Translations under genes and position numbers: made by a program
Shown here: positions 23,798-36,112 of the stretch, in pieces
Position numbering within the stretch: the first letter of the stretch is position 1
Layout of the letters: every line of letters begins with the position of its first letter
Assembly: GCF_000002235.5 (NCBI RefSeq)
Contig: NW_022145594.1
Coordinates: 16,618,501-16,682,500, forward strand
Direction of reading: 5' to 3'
Length of the DNA: 64,000 nucleotides
From: Strongylocentrotus purpuratus
Lineage: Eukaryota; Echinodermata; Echinoidea; Camarodonta; Strongylocentrotidae
Notes under the pieces: generated by a model
What the model was told of the DNA's origin: nothing
The model's database searches: none
What the model saw: only the letters and a program-made list of their open reading frames with translations

Positions 23798-24140
23798 AGA
23801 AAGAAATAGAGAGAGACAAAGATGAGAAAGAGAGAGAGAGAGAGAGAGAGAGGGAGGGGGAGCGAGGGGGAAAAATGGCTCAAAATTTACTTTATTTACT
23901 TACAATGAAGTTAAATCTTTTTGTGAGTCTAAATAAATGAACGCTGGCACAGTGCGCCCTTTTCTAAAAAAAAATAATAATAATAAAATAATCGTTCGTG
24001 CAGCCTTGTTGACCACGAGATTGCATAGCATTAATACGCTGCTGTCAAATAAAAACGCCTTCAGTAAGTCAACTCAGTGAGTAGGCCTACTACAGTTATA
24101 AATTTAATCCTGCAGTGAAATCATCCTATTTAATTGATCA
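23270..24140. repeat. Repeat block D2
   Basis: This is a diverged direct copy of D1 without the hAT-like insertion or the tandem duplication. It holds two (GA)n runs (about 23763-23797 and 23829-23853) and a poly-C run near 23451. Confidence 0.7.
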
Positions 24141-24141
24141 T

Positions 24142-24410
24142 CGTGGGGGTGTCGTGGTATAGTGATTCAATCACTTGGCTCTCAGTCTTAGTGTTGAGGG
24201 TTCGAATCCCAACCCGGTACTATCGTCCTTTGACAAGGTATTAATCTTCGTTTGCCACTTTCCACTCATGGGTAAATGGGTACTAGGCAATTGAAGGGGT
24301 TCAAATTATGATAATAATCTCAGGGCCTTCATGAAAAACAACGAGGATACCGGTGATGCCTCCCTGGGTAAACACAATTATCATTATGAATACGATGCAA
24401 AGTAAATACC
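24142..24410 (+). mobile_element. tRNA-derived SINE, type II, most intact copy
   Basis: The head reads GTGTCGTGGTATAGTGATTC (A-box region), CACTTGGCTCTCAGTCTTAG, then the B box GGTTCGAATCC at 24199-24209. These are internal RNA polymerase III promoter parts. The body continues to GGGTAAATGGGTACTAGGCA and TCAGGGCCTTCATG. The anticodon arm does not give a canonical tRNA, so it is a SINE and not a tRNA gene. Confidence 0.8.
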
Positions 24411-24659
24411 ATCAAACAAATATACCTGTGCTGATCATAATTGATATGATTGTATAGACTTTACAATTATAGTCCAGTCAATTTGTCGAGATCGACCCCA
24501 GACCAACAAGAGACCAAACAGCGATTTGCGGGTAGAAGCAGTTATTGCAAATAACGAAAGAGAGAAGCCTAAGTCTATTAAAAGGAGGTAAAAATGATTT
24601 ATTAGGGGAAAAAAGCAGACAAGAACTCGGAAGCGAAAAGAAGGCATGACAAAATTGTA

Positions 24660-25252
24660 TCAATCATTTCATTCTTTTAAGAATGATTCAAATGTACCTT
24701 TCGATAATGCATAGCTTGTTAGTTGTATAAGCAAGTTACATTTTCATACTATGTACGGACGATCTATTTTAATACACGCGTACGTGATTAGCCGATCGTA
24801 TCTCCTGACATCCACACCTCTTGGAGAGCTACATCTCACTGTTTGTAAGGCTCTTAATCTCCTAATCCTCTTTAAATCGATAACCCAGTTGGTTTTTCAT
24901 GGAAGGCACCGTTAGTACACAGTAGAGTGTTAAAGTTACATATCTTTCACAAACACGCGTTCAGTGTTTGCATGGACCTAATAGGGTCCGTGGTATTTGT
25001 CTCCGTCAGTGCATGCACATCCGTGGTCGATGGAATGCAATTTTGTACAGCATTGACCTTCCTGTGTAAACATTGACTAATCTGTTGTAGATGGCGCTGT
25101 TCTACTGGCATTGAATATATGCATTGACCGGCTTTAGTCTGAAAATTACCTATACATACAAACTTGGTAAAAGGTCTTTTGATAGAACTCTCCAATTGAC
25201 ACTGTTAGTATATCTTTCATAAGGTCACCCATTGGCATATATTTTTTTTTGG

Positions 25253-25283
<31 letters not shown>

Positions 25284-25800
25284 AACGTCCCTGTTTATCA
25301 GTACATTTTGGGCGAATTTAAGGCTGATTTTAACTTTTTTTTTTTTTTTTTTGGGGGGGGGGGGCGGGGGGGGGGGGGGGGTACACGGGGCAAGTACCCC
25401 TGTGCCCCCCCCCCCCCCCCTGGATCCGCCACTGTTATGGATATGTTATTCCCATACACTTGCCATGTTCTGTCAACTAGTAAAGAAAGGTGTTTGTTTC
25501 CCTTCTCTGCTTCCTTTTATGAGTCGCTGTCAGATTTCTTTCCCTCATATCCTTCCAAATAGTTCTCGGCCTTCTCTTTCTCTACTCTGTTCGCGTCATG
25601 ATGTCATCACCCCTTCAAGTGTCCAAACCATTTCAGTCTCATCCCCTAACCTTCTGCATGATGTTAGCTACCAGTACCATCAGCTCCTTTCTTATCCATT
25701 CGTTTCTTCTCCTCCTTCGTAACATCCTCATTTATGTCACCTCCTGTATCTTTTCACCTTTCTTCTTAAAATCACATGTTTCAAGGTAATAGGGTAACAC
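24660..25800 (-). mobile_element. Repeat block A2 (LINE 3' region, minus strand)
   Basis: A direct copy of most of A1 (18360-19345), sharing GTACGGACGATCTATTTTAA and CACATCCGTGGTCGATGGAA, and an inverted partner of 42640-45300. It stops before the reverse-transcriptase segment and carries very long poly-G, poly-T and poly-C runs at 25240-25420. It lacks the TTAA MITE. Confidence 0.7.
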
Positions 25801-26961
25801 TGGTCACATGCGCGTAAGCAGGGGGTGGGGGTTAACCCCCCTCAATTGTTTCTAATGTAAAATATTTTGTTTAAGCTCACTGAGGCAAAAGAAAGAAGAC
25901 AATTGCTCTTACCCCCCTCCCCCCCCCCCTCCCCCCCCCCCCCATCCGCTTATTCAGCGGCTTGCAGAGTCGTTGCGAAAAACAGAGTTGACAAAACACT
26001 TTTGTAAAGAAGCGGACTCGAGTCAATAACTATAGAAAATGCAGTAACGTGTATTCCAGATGAGGTTCATTTTTTAATCAAATGAAAATATCACGCTAAA
26101 TTTAAAAAGTGAAACATTTAAAACCTCCTAAATGGCCTTGCAGCTTAACTCACTTCATTTCTTCTTCCTCCCCAATAAATGAGCTTCAAATTCTGGTACA
26201 TGTCGAATGAATAACATTGGAATGATACGTCAGCATGGTAATGTTTATTGTTATATCACCGAGCGGTCCTTATATCATATCAATTAGTTTAATATGTAAT
26301 TTCTTATTGCAGAAAGCAAGGTTTTTTCATGAATGAGAACAAACAAACAATACAATAATTTGATAAATGATATCCTGCATGTGTACTCAACTATCTTCAA
26401 AATGAATAATCGGTTGCTTCATTATGCGGGAAAATGTATTAGTCATACAAAGGCCAAGTACCCGCATCTATCGTGTTTAGGAAATACATATCAAAACCGA
26501 AACATGTACAGGGAAGTTTTATGTTATTGAGAATATATATTAATAAATTATGTTAATTTTATCGTATCATTTTTAGCTCTTTGTCTCATGATTGCTAGTC
26601 TGGTAGATATGGTAGATATGCTAGTCTGGTAGATTGCACGTTCACCAGTGCACAGCGACGTATGCGGTGTTTTCTGAGCAGAGCGCATGCAACCCTGCTT
26701 CCAAAAAAAAAAAAAAACGACCACAAACGTAGCAGTCCACTAATGCTAGTGCAAATCGAGAAGTCCGCACGCGATTTCATATAAGCGTTTCTATCCCACA
26801 TACACAGACACACACAACACACTATAAATAAATACGTGTGTGCGTTCGTGCGTGTGTTTGTGCGCGTGCGCCTTCGCGTGGTGCGTGTGTGTGTGTGTGT
26901 GTGTATGTTGCAAGTACAATAGCTGGATCAACTCCATACCGTAAAACTGTTATAGGTAATG

Positions 26962-27012
26962 GCCAGAATTGACAAAGGAGTTGTACGAACCTCCTTTTTG
27001 TGAATTCGGGCC
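26962..27012. mobile_element. Minimal Harbinger-end palindrome, 51 bases
   Basis: GGCCAGAATTGACAAAGGAG faces CCTCCTTTTTGTGAATTCGG across a nine-base centre. The ends match the Harbinger terminus at 51 and the MITE at 63324. Its partner in the other arm is at 40567-40622. Confidence 0.7.
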
Positions 27013-27994
27013 ACTATGTCCCTTTTGCAGCCAACATCAAACTCTGTAGAACTTTGCAGGAATTACGAATATGTCACGTATGTCCTATCTGTAAAAATTT
27101 AAACGTAAGCAGTGTTATTCAAATTTGCAAGGAAAACCGTTTACTTTCTATAATCCACTGTCAGACTATATTGAGCAACTGACTGACCTTTTCTCCTTTG
27201 TTAATAACATACAGAAAAGGCGCTGAAAGGGATATCTGAGCATTTGTCTGCATCAATAACCCACTTCTTGTAATGGCTAACATTAAACTGATTGAATTTT
27301 TGCACAGCCATTCCGGGTACAAGGCTCTGAAAATGAGACTCTTACTAAATAAGTTGCAATCACTAAAGTCGATTTGATAACTATTGGCCGTTATTTTTTG
27401 CACTTAAAGACATTTCAAGCCCTCTCGTTTTGAGGGAAGTTCTTAACTAGTATTATCTTTCAAATGCCGTTGGAATTTAACCTTTTCATTTTTTGCCTGC
27501 GAATGGGACGTAGTACTTTAAAGGGAAATTCTACATTGACGGTAAAATGGAGTAATGCAACGGTGATTTTTTTTTACCAAAAGCCAATTAGAAAAAAGAA
27601 GGCCGTGAATTATTCAACTTGCAATAGATCGAGTACTAATTTGCAACTCTTTGACGTATCTTTTAACGTCTCCTCCTGTACTGGATAGGAATCCTACAAT
27701 TTCTATTTTCTCTGAAGAAAAGTTTCAATCATACATGTACCTAATCGATCCCACGATAGTCTGATATAAGTCCAATGGCTTATATTGGTAAATCAATAAT
27801 GATAAATCAAAATCGATTTTATCAACTGTCCACCAAAAAAAGTATATTCTAATCTCAATTGCATTAACTTCATCACATAGATCACTTGAAGTTTGAATGT
27901 GTGAAAGCAATGGCAATTGCAGTTGCAATCACTACCTTTAAGGGGGATATTGCTCTCATTTGTTACTTCCTGTTGATAATAAAAGCATCCTGCT

Positions 27995-28535
27995 TAAAGG
28001 TACTATGTCCCTTTTGCAGCCAACCTCAAATGCTGTAGAACTTTGCAGGAATTATGAATATATCATGTATGTCCTATCTGTGAAATTTAAACGTTAGCAG
28101 TGTCCTCATATTCAAATTATGCAAGGAAACCCGTTTACTTGCTAGACTTCACTGTCAGACACTATTGAGTGACTGACTGGCTTTTTTTCTTCTTTGGTAA
28201 TAACATACATGGAAAGAGTTGTAAAGGGTATACATGAGCATTTGTCTACATCAATAACCCACTTCTTGTGATGGCCAAGATTAAACTGATTTAATCTTTG
28301 CGCAGCATAAAACGTATGACCATTCGGTACAATTGTCTGAAAATCAAGACTATTACTTTTGGGCTCTATAGCCCTAAAGTCAATTTGACGACTAATAGTC
28401 GTTATTTTCCCACTTGCAGACATTTTCAAGCCCCAACTTTTTTAGGGAAGTTCTAAATTAGTATTATCTTTCAAATGCAGTTGGAATTTAACATTTTTCA
28501 TTTTTTGGCCTGCAAATGGGACATAGTACCTTTAA
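27995..28535. mobile_element. TIR MITE, AAAGGTACTATGTCCC family
   Basis: It begins TAAAGGTACTATGTCCCTTT and ends AAATGGGACATAGTACCTTT. The inner portion TTGCAGCCAACCTCAAATGC resembles the copies at 27013-27530, 40046-40566 and 46937-47276. It is inserted in block C on the left only; the right arm keeps the empty site near 39690. Confidence 0.75.
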
Positions 28536-28723
28536 AGGGATGCATGTTTTTTATTTATTTATTTTTTATTTTTATCAAATACGCATTAATATGCTATCTG
28601 GAATAGAAACCATCTTTTGACCAGCAATATCAAAACCGTAAACGTTTTTGTTCAAACGGATAACATTTGAAATACGGGGTTAGGAAAATGAAAACGATAT
28701 TGTGTAGAATCATTATAACGACG

Positions 28724-30308
28724 TACTAAATATGATGGCCTTTTATGACTTTTTTTTTTTTGATATCGTCTGTTAATTGTGGTTCTAATTTACAAAAAAG
28801 GGTACGCCTACTTGCATTAAAAAAAAAAAATACCAGCGAAAACTTTGAAGAAGAAGAGGAAAAAATATATATTTGTAACAGCTATGTATTTTTATTGACA
28901 TCGTGGATGAGAAGAATATTCATGCAATTAGATGCTATGAACGTTGTTTATAAGTTTACCCATAATCAACCACCACGACCTAATACCAAAAACCGAAAGT
29001 GTAAGTTCGAAAGATGTTGAACGTTAGAACTGCAAGTAATTCTGTGAAGCCAAGGGGATTCAAACATTCATATCTGTTCGAAAGAAGTTCCATAATACTA
29101 TTGCTGAAGAGGAGGTTTACATGTAAAGGGGAAGTCCACCATGATAGTAAGTCGGCCTTAATAGAAGCCCAAAAATGAGAAAAACAGTTCAGGGAAAGTA
29201 TTAGCATAAGGGCCGATTAAAAATAAGAACAAGTTATGAATTTTGGTGTTGCAAATTTGTTTTTATAGAACCCCTGTATGATACGAACCTATTCCGTCAT
29301 CGATGACTAAAAATATGACAAATTATAACAATTTCTGTAAAGAGGAAATTGGGGAGGGAATTGTGCTCCCCACCCCCTCCCCTTTGTATCTGAGAGATCA
29401 TGTGTTTGAAGGAAACGACTCTCCGGTCCTCGCATCCATAAATAAAAATACAAAATGTTGATAACACGTTTGTATTATATAACTGGTACGCGCTGCATAA
29501 CATCTTTCACATGGTGTGACTTACTGTAAACCGGCTCAAGTGCAAAGTCTACGTCATTTTCGGTAGGGAATAGAACGAGAGTTGATTGCAGTCATGACAT
29601 TAACATAATGTATGTTAATCAATTCTGTCTGACGCTGTCTGACTTTCACTTTCGCTTGATATAAATTGCACGCTACATACTGCAGCTACGCCGGATACCA
29701 ATGTACTTACTCGCGTTTCCTATTTCCCTGTGCGCAATTATTTCGCTGTCTTGTATTTCCCTGGTACATGTGATCTCTGCCTGTTTCTCCCTCTCTCACT
29801 CTCCATTTATGTCGCTTTTCCCTCTTTCCATCCTCCCCTTCACTTTTTGACTTTCCCCTATCTCTCCAATGTTGCTGTTTCATGTTATAATCATGATAAC
29901 GATGAGTGCTATTTTATTTATCTCTTGTTTACTTGGGGTTACATAAAATAGTAGGTTAATGATATCTCATTATCACGACTCATAGTAGGGTACGTGGTGT
30001 ATATCATCACTGGTACATATTTGAAATGAAAATGACCTGATTCAATTCTTTATTCTATGTTCACTTTTACATCATCTTATAAGGCATTATATTTTGTGAG
30101 GATTGTATGGTTTTCCCTTAAATATCTGATTTTCATCTAAGGTATTTCTCTTCTCTTTTCGCCTCTTGTCCTTCAGCTCTCTAAATCACTCTGTCTCTCT
30201 CGATTTCTCTCGATTTTCCCCTCTCTATCCCTCACTTCACCTTTTGACATTAACCTCTCTCTCTCTCTATTTCCCTCGCTTTCTCTCCCTTCGACTTTTG
30301 ACCTCCGC

Positions 30309-30351
<43 letters not shown>

Positions 30352-32270
30352 AAGGTGCTGTTATAACCACGATACATTTTATTCCTCATTTTCGTTTACG
30401 AGGGCCTTAACATGTATTTCTTTCACCCTTTATATGACATTCCATTTCCCTTTCTCTTGCTTTATTTATATCATTCTCTCCCCCGCTCTCTCTTCTCCCT
30501 GGCCTTCCAGGTATCTGGCCCATGCTACTTTAAAATCAGATGTCTACAGTAGCTGTTATAATTAAATTGTATGAATGCACATTTCGATGTATCCCCTTTG
30601 TATTGATTTCCATTTTTCATGCAATTTGATGTATTGAGCTGTGATTGATTTGTTATGAATATCTCCTAACTAACTAATCAACTATGATTATTAAATGTAT
30701 GATGGTTCAAGCTTAAGTATGTCCATATTTCCCTCATTGTGGTTGCCTCCAAACATTCTTTATCATACCGATATCCTTTAAAGGTGAGCCCATTATTACT
30801 CATTGTTTCACCCGTTACACACGTAATCAAGCCAGGTTTGTTCATTTTTTCGTTAGCCTCTTCGTGAATGAGAGACACCATAGTTAATTCAAAATGGGCA
30901 AAAAAAATAACCAGGAAAATGTCCAAAGTTGGGCAGATACATAAATACCCTCATGAAACATTTTTACCCGATATTTGTATGAGAATATGATCTCTAAAAT
31001 ATTTATATAGTTTTTTTCTGTAAAGCTATTATTTTGTGTATTTATTTATTCATTTATTGCCATCAAATACAATTTAAAAGCACATAACGATGCATACAAA
31101 TGGCAGAAAATGGTAGAAATGTACACAGTGAACTTATATAGAGTGAAACAAGTGAAAGTTATCATTTGGATTCCTAAACTTATATTCAATTACAAGACAT
31201 AAATATTTTGCTGGGTTAGTGTCTTTTAGTATTACTTCCAAAGGCTTTATAAAAAGAATAACAAAGTCCACACGCTTATTTCCTATTAAATATAAGTAAT
31301 ATAAAGAAGAAAAAAAAATCTATTTCTCCATTATTATAACTTCATCATTCGGTGATAGTATGTTTGGATATATAGGTAAGTGATACAAAATTACAATGAG
31401 ACATCATCATAATCCAAACATTCTCATACTTTGATTCAGATTCTGTATTGTTTTATGTAGCTACATTATCACAATGATCAGTACACACGTATGGCCTATG
31501 GTCACCGAGGAGCGGGGTGCTGCAGTTGGCGCTTTCAGTTACCATTCGAGCAAATAATTAATGTACCCAAAATATGATTGGGAATAAAGTTAGGCCGAAT
31601 ATAAAAGTGAAATCACCACAATATTGCTCCGGACTACAATAAAAAGTGTAACATACTTGTATTCATTAATTAATAATGATATAAATAACAATGAAACCGT
31701 GGCCGTAACATGCTACATGACAAAAATATTAGAAAAATCAAAATACGTACACGTAAATACACAGAAGAAGACGAGAATGGAAAAGAGGAAGAAGAAAAAG
31801 CATAAGAGCATAAGAACATAAGAAGATGATAAAGAAGGAGAAGAATACGATAAACAAGAGAAAGGAGATGAAGAAGAAGAAGTGAAAGAAGAGAAGAAAG
31901 AGGAAGAAGAAGAAGAGGAGAAATATGAAGAAGAAGTACAACAAAAAGAGGAAGAGAACGAAGAAGAAGAATATGGGGAGGCAGAAAAAGGAACATCCAT
32001 AGTTAAAATAATAGCAGACCATTGTATAATATGGAGAGTCGATATCTTCTTCTACGGAGCATCTGGTGAATTATCTTAGGAAAATGTATACGTTAAGTAT
32101 TTCAAGATTATATAATCACAAATCAATTATCTTGATAAAATTTACAGAAAGGATCATGAGTAGTGTGCACTGACTCCAACATTATTTTCTATATTTACAA
32201 TTCCTTCCTGTACAACATTAATTTTGTACACAAGGGTTATGGAGCCGTTCCCCCATACATATAAGTATAT
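28724..32270. other. No supported gene; low-complexity patches
   Basis: 29740-30500 is CT-rich on the plus strand, with a (CT)n run at about 30311-30349. 31770-31990 is a GAA/GAG-rich stretch that opens Glu-rich frames on one strand and Ser/Phe/Leu frames on the other. The rest is AT-rich with no splice-consistent exons found. It lies inside the mirrored arms, next to the Ig gene. Confidence 0.5.
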
Positions 32271-32278
32271 ACATTGAT

Positions 32279-32450
32279 TAAAGGCATTTTTTTTTTTTTT
32301 TTTTAGTCCCGAAAATTTGAAAATGAGACCGATCGATATTTCGTTCGGTTGGGGGGGGGGGGGGGGGGGGGAGGTTGTTCGAAAATACACACACAAAACA
32401 ATTTTGAGGGAGGGGGGAACCCCCTTGCGTTCACGCCTGAGAAGGTGTGT
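32279..32450. mobile_element. Poly-T/poly-G hAT-like fragment
   Basis: CCCGAAAATTTGAAAATGAG, a 20-base G run, and CCCCCTTGCGTTCACGCC resemble the remnants near 51450 and 22750 (CTTGCGTACGCCACTGG). Confidence 0.4.
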
Positions 32451-32674
32451 TTTCTGTTGAGATATGAGATATCAAAACAATAACAAAATGGAAACAATGC
32501 AATTACTTTTTTCCTTCTTCTTTCAAAAACATTTCTTGCCTAAATATCGGCCAAGACGCCATTATATTAAAACAAAAAATGTACATATATATATATATAT
32601 AATACCACAACGAATAAACCTACAGAAAACGGGACGATATAACGAAACTAATTACATTTTTACAGCATAACAGG

Positions 32675-34910
32675 TCATTGCCGATTAAGCCATTTGTATG
32701 ATATTGCAAGAAATACGACTGCCGAGATGAAAAGGATTACATGGGCTATCCCCATGAGTGCTGCATAGAGGGACTTTTTGTTCATGCGTTGCACATCTTT
32801 TTGACGAACACTCTCCTGGGCGTGAGGAAGACAACTGAAACTCAAAAGACCTGGGATAAGGAAAAGAAAATTGAGAATGGTCTGACGTTTAAAAAGGTGA
32901 TACCACATACTACTTGTGTAAATAGACAAAGGTTAATTTTTAACTGTAATTCATTTCATTCTTATAAAGCTGCATGCCAAATCACAAATCTTTTCAGAAT
33001 ACTCACCGTTTAGCACTCCAAACCATATGGCAATGATGGCTATAAAGATAACGCAATCTACGCCGAGCGTCGTCCATCCTATCCACAGCCCACTGGGAGG
33101 ATCTCTATTATTCAAGTCGGTACCTGTATGGAAACAAATAATGAAAATGTAATATCCCGAATAAAACGCGATTTCTTATAAGCATATGGCAGATGCCAAT
33201 CTTTGATAAATGATGTCTATTCATTTTCTGTGAAAGGTATGACTCCCAGACGTCCGGTTTGGAATAAACATACTAACAAGGAGAGGAGGGGGGTAAAAAT
33301 AGATGAATAAAGGACACACATAAACAATGAAAGAATAAACTAGTACGGTGATTCCAGAATCTACTAAACGGCCACCCTGATAAAATACTAAATCATCAGA
33401 AATGATGAATGCATTCGATAATTCATTCGGCAGAAATAATACCAAAATAAGTAAAGGGCTCTCTTATATTATTAGTAGTTGTTGCTTTTTTTAATTTGTT
33501 AACTAGTTAAAGGAAGTACTCACCTGAAACGTCCGTTGAAACCTCATCTGACTCCCCTGAGTGATTAGAGAAACAATTGGGGATACGCAAGGAAGAAGTA
33601 CTGTCGTAATTCAAGTTAGAATATGAACATTCTACGGCCAAATCTTCCTCACTGCATGGAATATAGTTAGTGGTAGTTATGTTGAACGTTCCATCTTCGT
33701 TCTTGTCTGACTGTACTTCTGATTCAGGGCTATCATTGCGTAACTTTAACTTTGGAGAGGCCTTCGGGTATATGTTGTTCACTGAACAGCTTACACGGGA
33801 TCCATTGGCCTGCCGAGTATGTCCAATCAAAGGGGATCTAGAGGGTAAAGCTTAAAAATGGAAGAATAGATCAAAGTAGCATAAGTAAGTACTTTTCTCA
33901 TCAAACGCACGAATGTACTCCAAACATAGGATATTAATATCAATAAGGTAGGAGGGGGTGCAATTACGAAGTAATTCTATTGTCGGAAAATCCGTTATTT
34001 TTTTTCTGTGTGTTACAAACTTTTCTAAATCTAAAATACTGAAAACACGAATCCAACAGACACAGATATACACATTATCCACACATCATAATGTTGTGTG
34101 GAATAAAGGGTATTTTGAAATATACATTTTAGAACTAGTTATAATCATACACATTAAGCGAGGTCATTGCTTACCATACACCTCAATGGTAACATCATGA
34201 GTATCATCCTCAATGTTTCCAGGTACACTAACCACACATCTGTACAGGCCTCTATCAGTAATGTTGACATTGATCATAACCAATGCAAAATCATCTTGTA
34301 TGCCATATCCTTGTAAGCACCTAGTCTCCCCTTTGTACCACCATGCCACTGCTCCGCCATCTTTGACGAATATATCTGAATTAGAGCTTTTGTACCACTG
34401 CGCTGCAAGTATGTCTTCAGCACCATGATGATGTTCACAGGGTAATTCATCCGTGGTGTGAAGCACTATTGGAAAAAGTATGGGTTGTCCAAGAGTTTCT
34501 GCAGTATTGAAAAAGCAACATTGAATGGTTCGAAAATAATATATACAATACATTTCTTTAGCAAATCCTACATGTTAATAGTATTCGATAAGTGCATTAA
34601 ATTATGATTAAAGATGATATAAATAATAACAAACATGTTTTGCCACCTACAGGGCAATACAACATATTTTTTTTAGGCCTTAGGAGAGTGCTGCTTCCAT
34701 ACGTACGTATACGTCGGTTAAGCACTTGATTGTACATGATCAGTTCCCCGACACACTTCAAAAGCACATATTAAACCTTGTTTATAACTTTATGCATACC
34801 TATTCTTATCGATAGAGCATTTTTACGACAGACTAACATTTTGAATCCCTACCTTTTTGGAGAAATGAGCAGATTTCCAATACACTGATTAAGATTATGA
34901 GCAACTCCAT
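32675..34910 (-). CDS. Two-Ig-domain membrane protein with a two-helix, CD225-like C-terminus
   Basis: Five exons on the minus strand join in frame, all through phase 1 GT-AG introns: 34910-34853, 34498-34175, 33850-33524, 33123-33007 and 32850-32675 (1002 bases, 333 codons plus stop). Exon 1 is a signal peptide (MELLIILISVLEICSF). Exon 2 is a V-type Ig domain with C40, W54 and the D101-x-G-x-Y-x-C107 motif. Exon 3 is a second Ig-like domain with C149 in VSCSVNNIYP and C202; the usual Trp is missing. Exon 4 gives a hydrophobic segment (about 258-280). Exon 5 gives SFSCLPHAQESVRQKD, a Lys/Arg-rich linker and a second hydrophobic segment (about 303-326), ending KWLNRQ. The hairpin with a Cys and a charged loop recalls the CD225/IFITM-like fold, but this is only a pattern likeness. 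NxS/T sites occur at N98 and N184. A cell-surface recognition role is inferred. Other readings: an ordinary Ig receptor whose exon 5 is mis-joined. Confidence 0.75.
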
Positions 34911-34960
34911 TATGCTGGTTCGTATGTATCGTAGCCTATCCAATATGCGTCGGGCTTTAC

Positions 34961-34967
34961 AAATATA
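34961..34967 (-). promoter_or_regulatory. Candidate TATA box of the Ig gene
   Basis: The minus strand reads GTATATTTGTAAAG about 50 bases before the ATG at 34910. An inverted CCAAT (ATTGG) lies between it and the start. This would imply a very short 5' UTR. The GC-rich fold-back begins about 25 bases further upstream. Confidence 0.25.
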
Positions 34968-34993
34968 CTAATCGCGTTATGGAGACTAACATC

Positions 34994-35432
34994 GGCGCGG
35001 GCGGCGGCGCGCGTATTTTTTTTCCGTACCGCTAATGCGTCGCAGAGGTTATTTCGACGACTTGAATTGAGGCAACATCTGACACACACAATTGCGCCGC
35101 ACAGATCAAATTCTAGGATTAAGATTAGGTTTATTTAGTCTAGGTTTTTTAGGTTAAGGTTGCCGGCCGTTGGGGGATTAGGGTTTATGAATAGGATTAG
35201 GGTTAGGGAGACATTAGCTGAAATTAGCAATCAAAAATAATTTAAACCCCTAAAACCAAGGATAACCTTAAAACCATCGGCACTGTCGGCTGATGTGTTA
35301 TGATCTGAAAACGTGTCAAGATCAGTGCGGCGCCATTGCGTGTGTGTCGGATGTTGCGTTTGTTCAAGTCGTCGAAATAACCTCTGCGACGCATTTGCGG
35401 TACGGAAAAAAAAATACGCGGCCGGCGCACGC
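34994..35432. mobile_element. GC-ended fold-back element abutting the Ig gene promoter
   Basis: The left arm (GCGCGCGTATTTTTTTTCCG, TACCGC, AATGCGTCGCAGAGGTTATT, TCGACGACTTGAA) is mirrored at 35330-35432. The centre has GGTTAAGGTT and TTAGGGTT-like words, including GGATTAGGGTTAGGGAG at about 35193. It encodes no protein. It lies within 100 bases of the Ig gene start, so it may supply or disturb regulatory sequence. Confidence 0.75.
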
Positions 35433-35434
35433 CT

Positions 35435-35486
35435 GTGTGAAGTTACATGTATCTACCGTATAATGAGGTAGATAACTTCACGCAGA
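35435..35486. repeat. Short imperfect hairpin
   Basis: GTGTGAAGTTACATGTATCT is followed by a short loop and then by its near-complement AGGTAGATAACTTCACGCAG. It directly follows the GC-rich fold-back. Confidence 0.5.
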
Positions 35487-36112
35487 CTTACGTGCCCCCG
35501 CAACCCTCCATCTGTATGCACTTGTATTGTGCAGCGGTTTGCCGTGCAACCTGTGAGAAAGTGTATACTAATATCAATGTTTTTTCTGAAAAATACTCCC
35601 CCCGAAATAAGAAAATTGACCAGAAACAGGTTAGAAACATAACGACTTTTAAATCATGACCGGCATTATTTGAACATTTCATGAATATTTGCTTGATTTG
35701 GGGTATGTTTTAGATTTTTAGTAGACTACTATCTCCACGCCAGAGTTACGGGTCACTGATCAAAAAGTCTGGATATGATTCTGAACTAGTAGTAGTCTAG
35801 ATCTACAGTATTGCTTAGAATAAAGTAGACACTCTCACACTGTGTTGCGCGTGACTGCATGTAATCCATCTTTTGGTGTGACTTAGCACTGCAGTAGAGT
35901 GCCAAAACTTTCATCAGTTTGCTTCTCTTATTTTCTGCTTTCTTTTAGTTTTAGAGCAGTTGTATATTCGAGTTAGATTTCCCTTTATGCCATGTAGCCC
36001 ATGTGTAGGCAAATGAGTAAACATTTTTGCTTTAAATGATGCTCCATGCATCCCGTCAAAACCCTACATAAAAATACATAGATGGCATCATACATTTCAA
36101 ATCTTGTCAGCA
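35487..36112. other. No supported gene
   Basis: AT-rich sequence without recognisable repeats or exons. A short CTAGTAGTAGTCTAGATCTA patch is at about 35788. Confidence 0.4.

Larger units (their letters stand above)
26005..28723. repeat. Repeat block C (left arm, inner)
   Basis: An inverted match to 39528-41560. The outer edge reads AGAAGCGGACTCGAGTC and the inner edge GTGTAGAATCATTATAACGA CGT. Shared parts include CCAAGTACCCGCATCTATCG, GCAGTCCACTAATGCTAGTG and CAATGGCAATTGCAGTTGCA. The left copy is longer by the MITE at 27995-28535. It contains a (GT)n run near 26880 and a decayed AAAGGTACTATGTCCC-type element at 27013-27530. Confidence 0.8.

Noticed and set aside
24142..24225. Possible tRNA gene (A box and GGTTCGAATCC B box)
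   Set aside because: No proper anticodon arm or acceptor stem closes, and the sequence continues as a repeated SINE body found several times.
25249..25722. 157-codon frame with a Gly-rich start
   Set aside because: It depends on reading through poly-G, poly-T and poly-C runs in a decayed LINE block.
31882..32079. Glu-rich frame that could be read as an acidic coiled-coil protein
   Set aside because: It is a translation of a GAA/GAG low-complexity tract; the opposite strand is equally open.
35150..35215. Interstitial telomere repeat
   Set aside because: Only two or three TTAGGG-like words are present, at the centre of a fold-back element; too short and irregular for a telomere relic.
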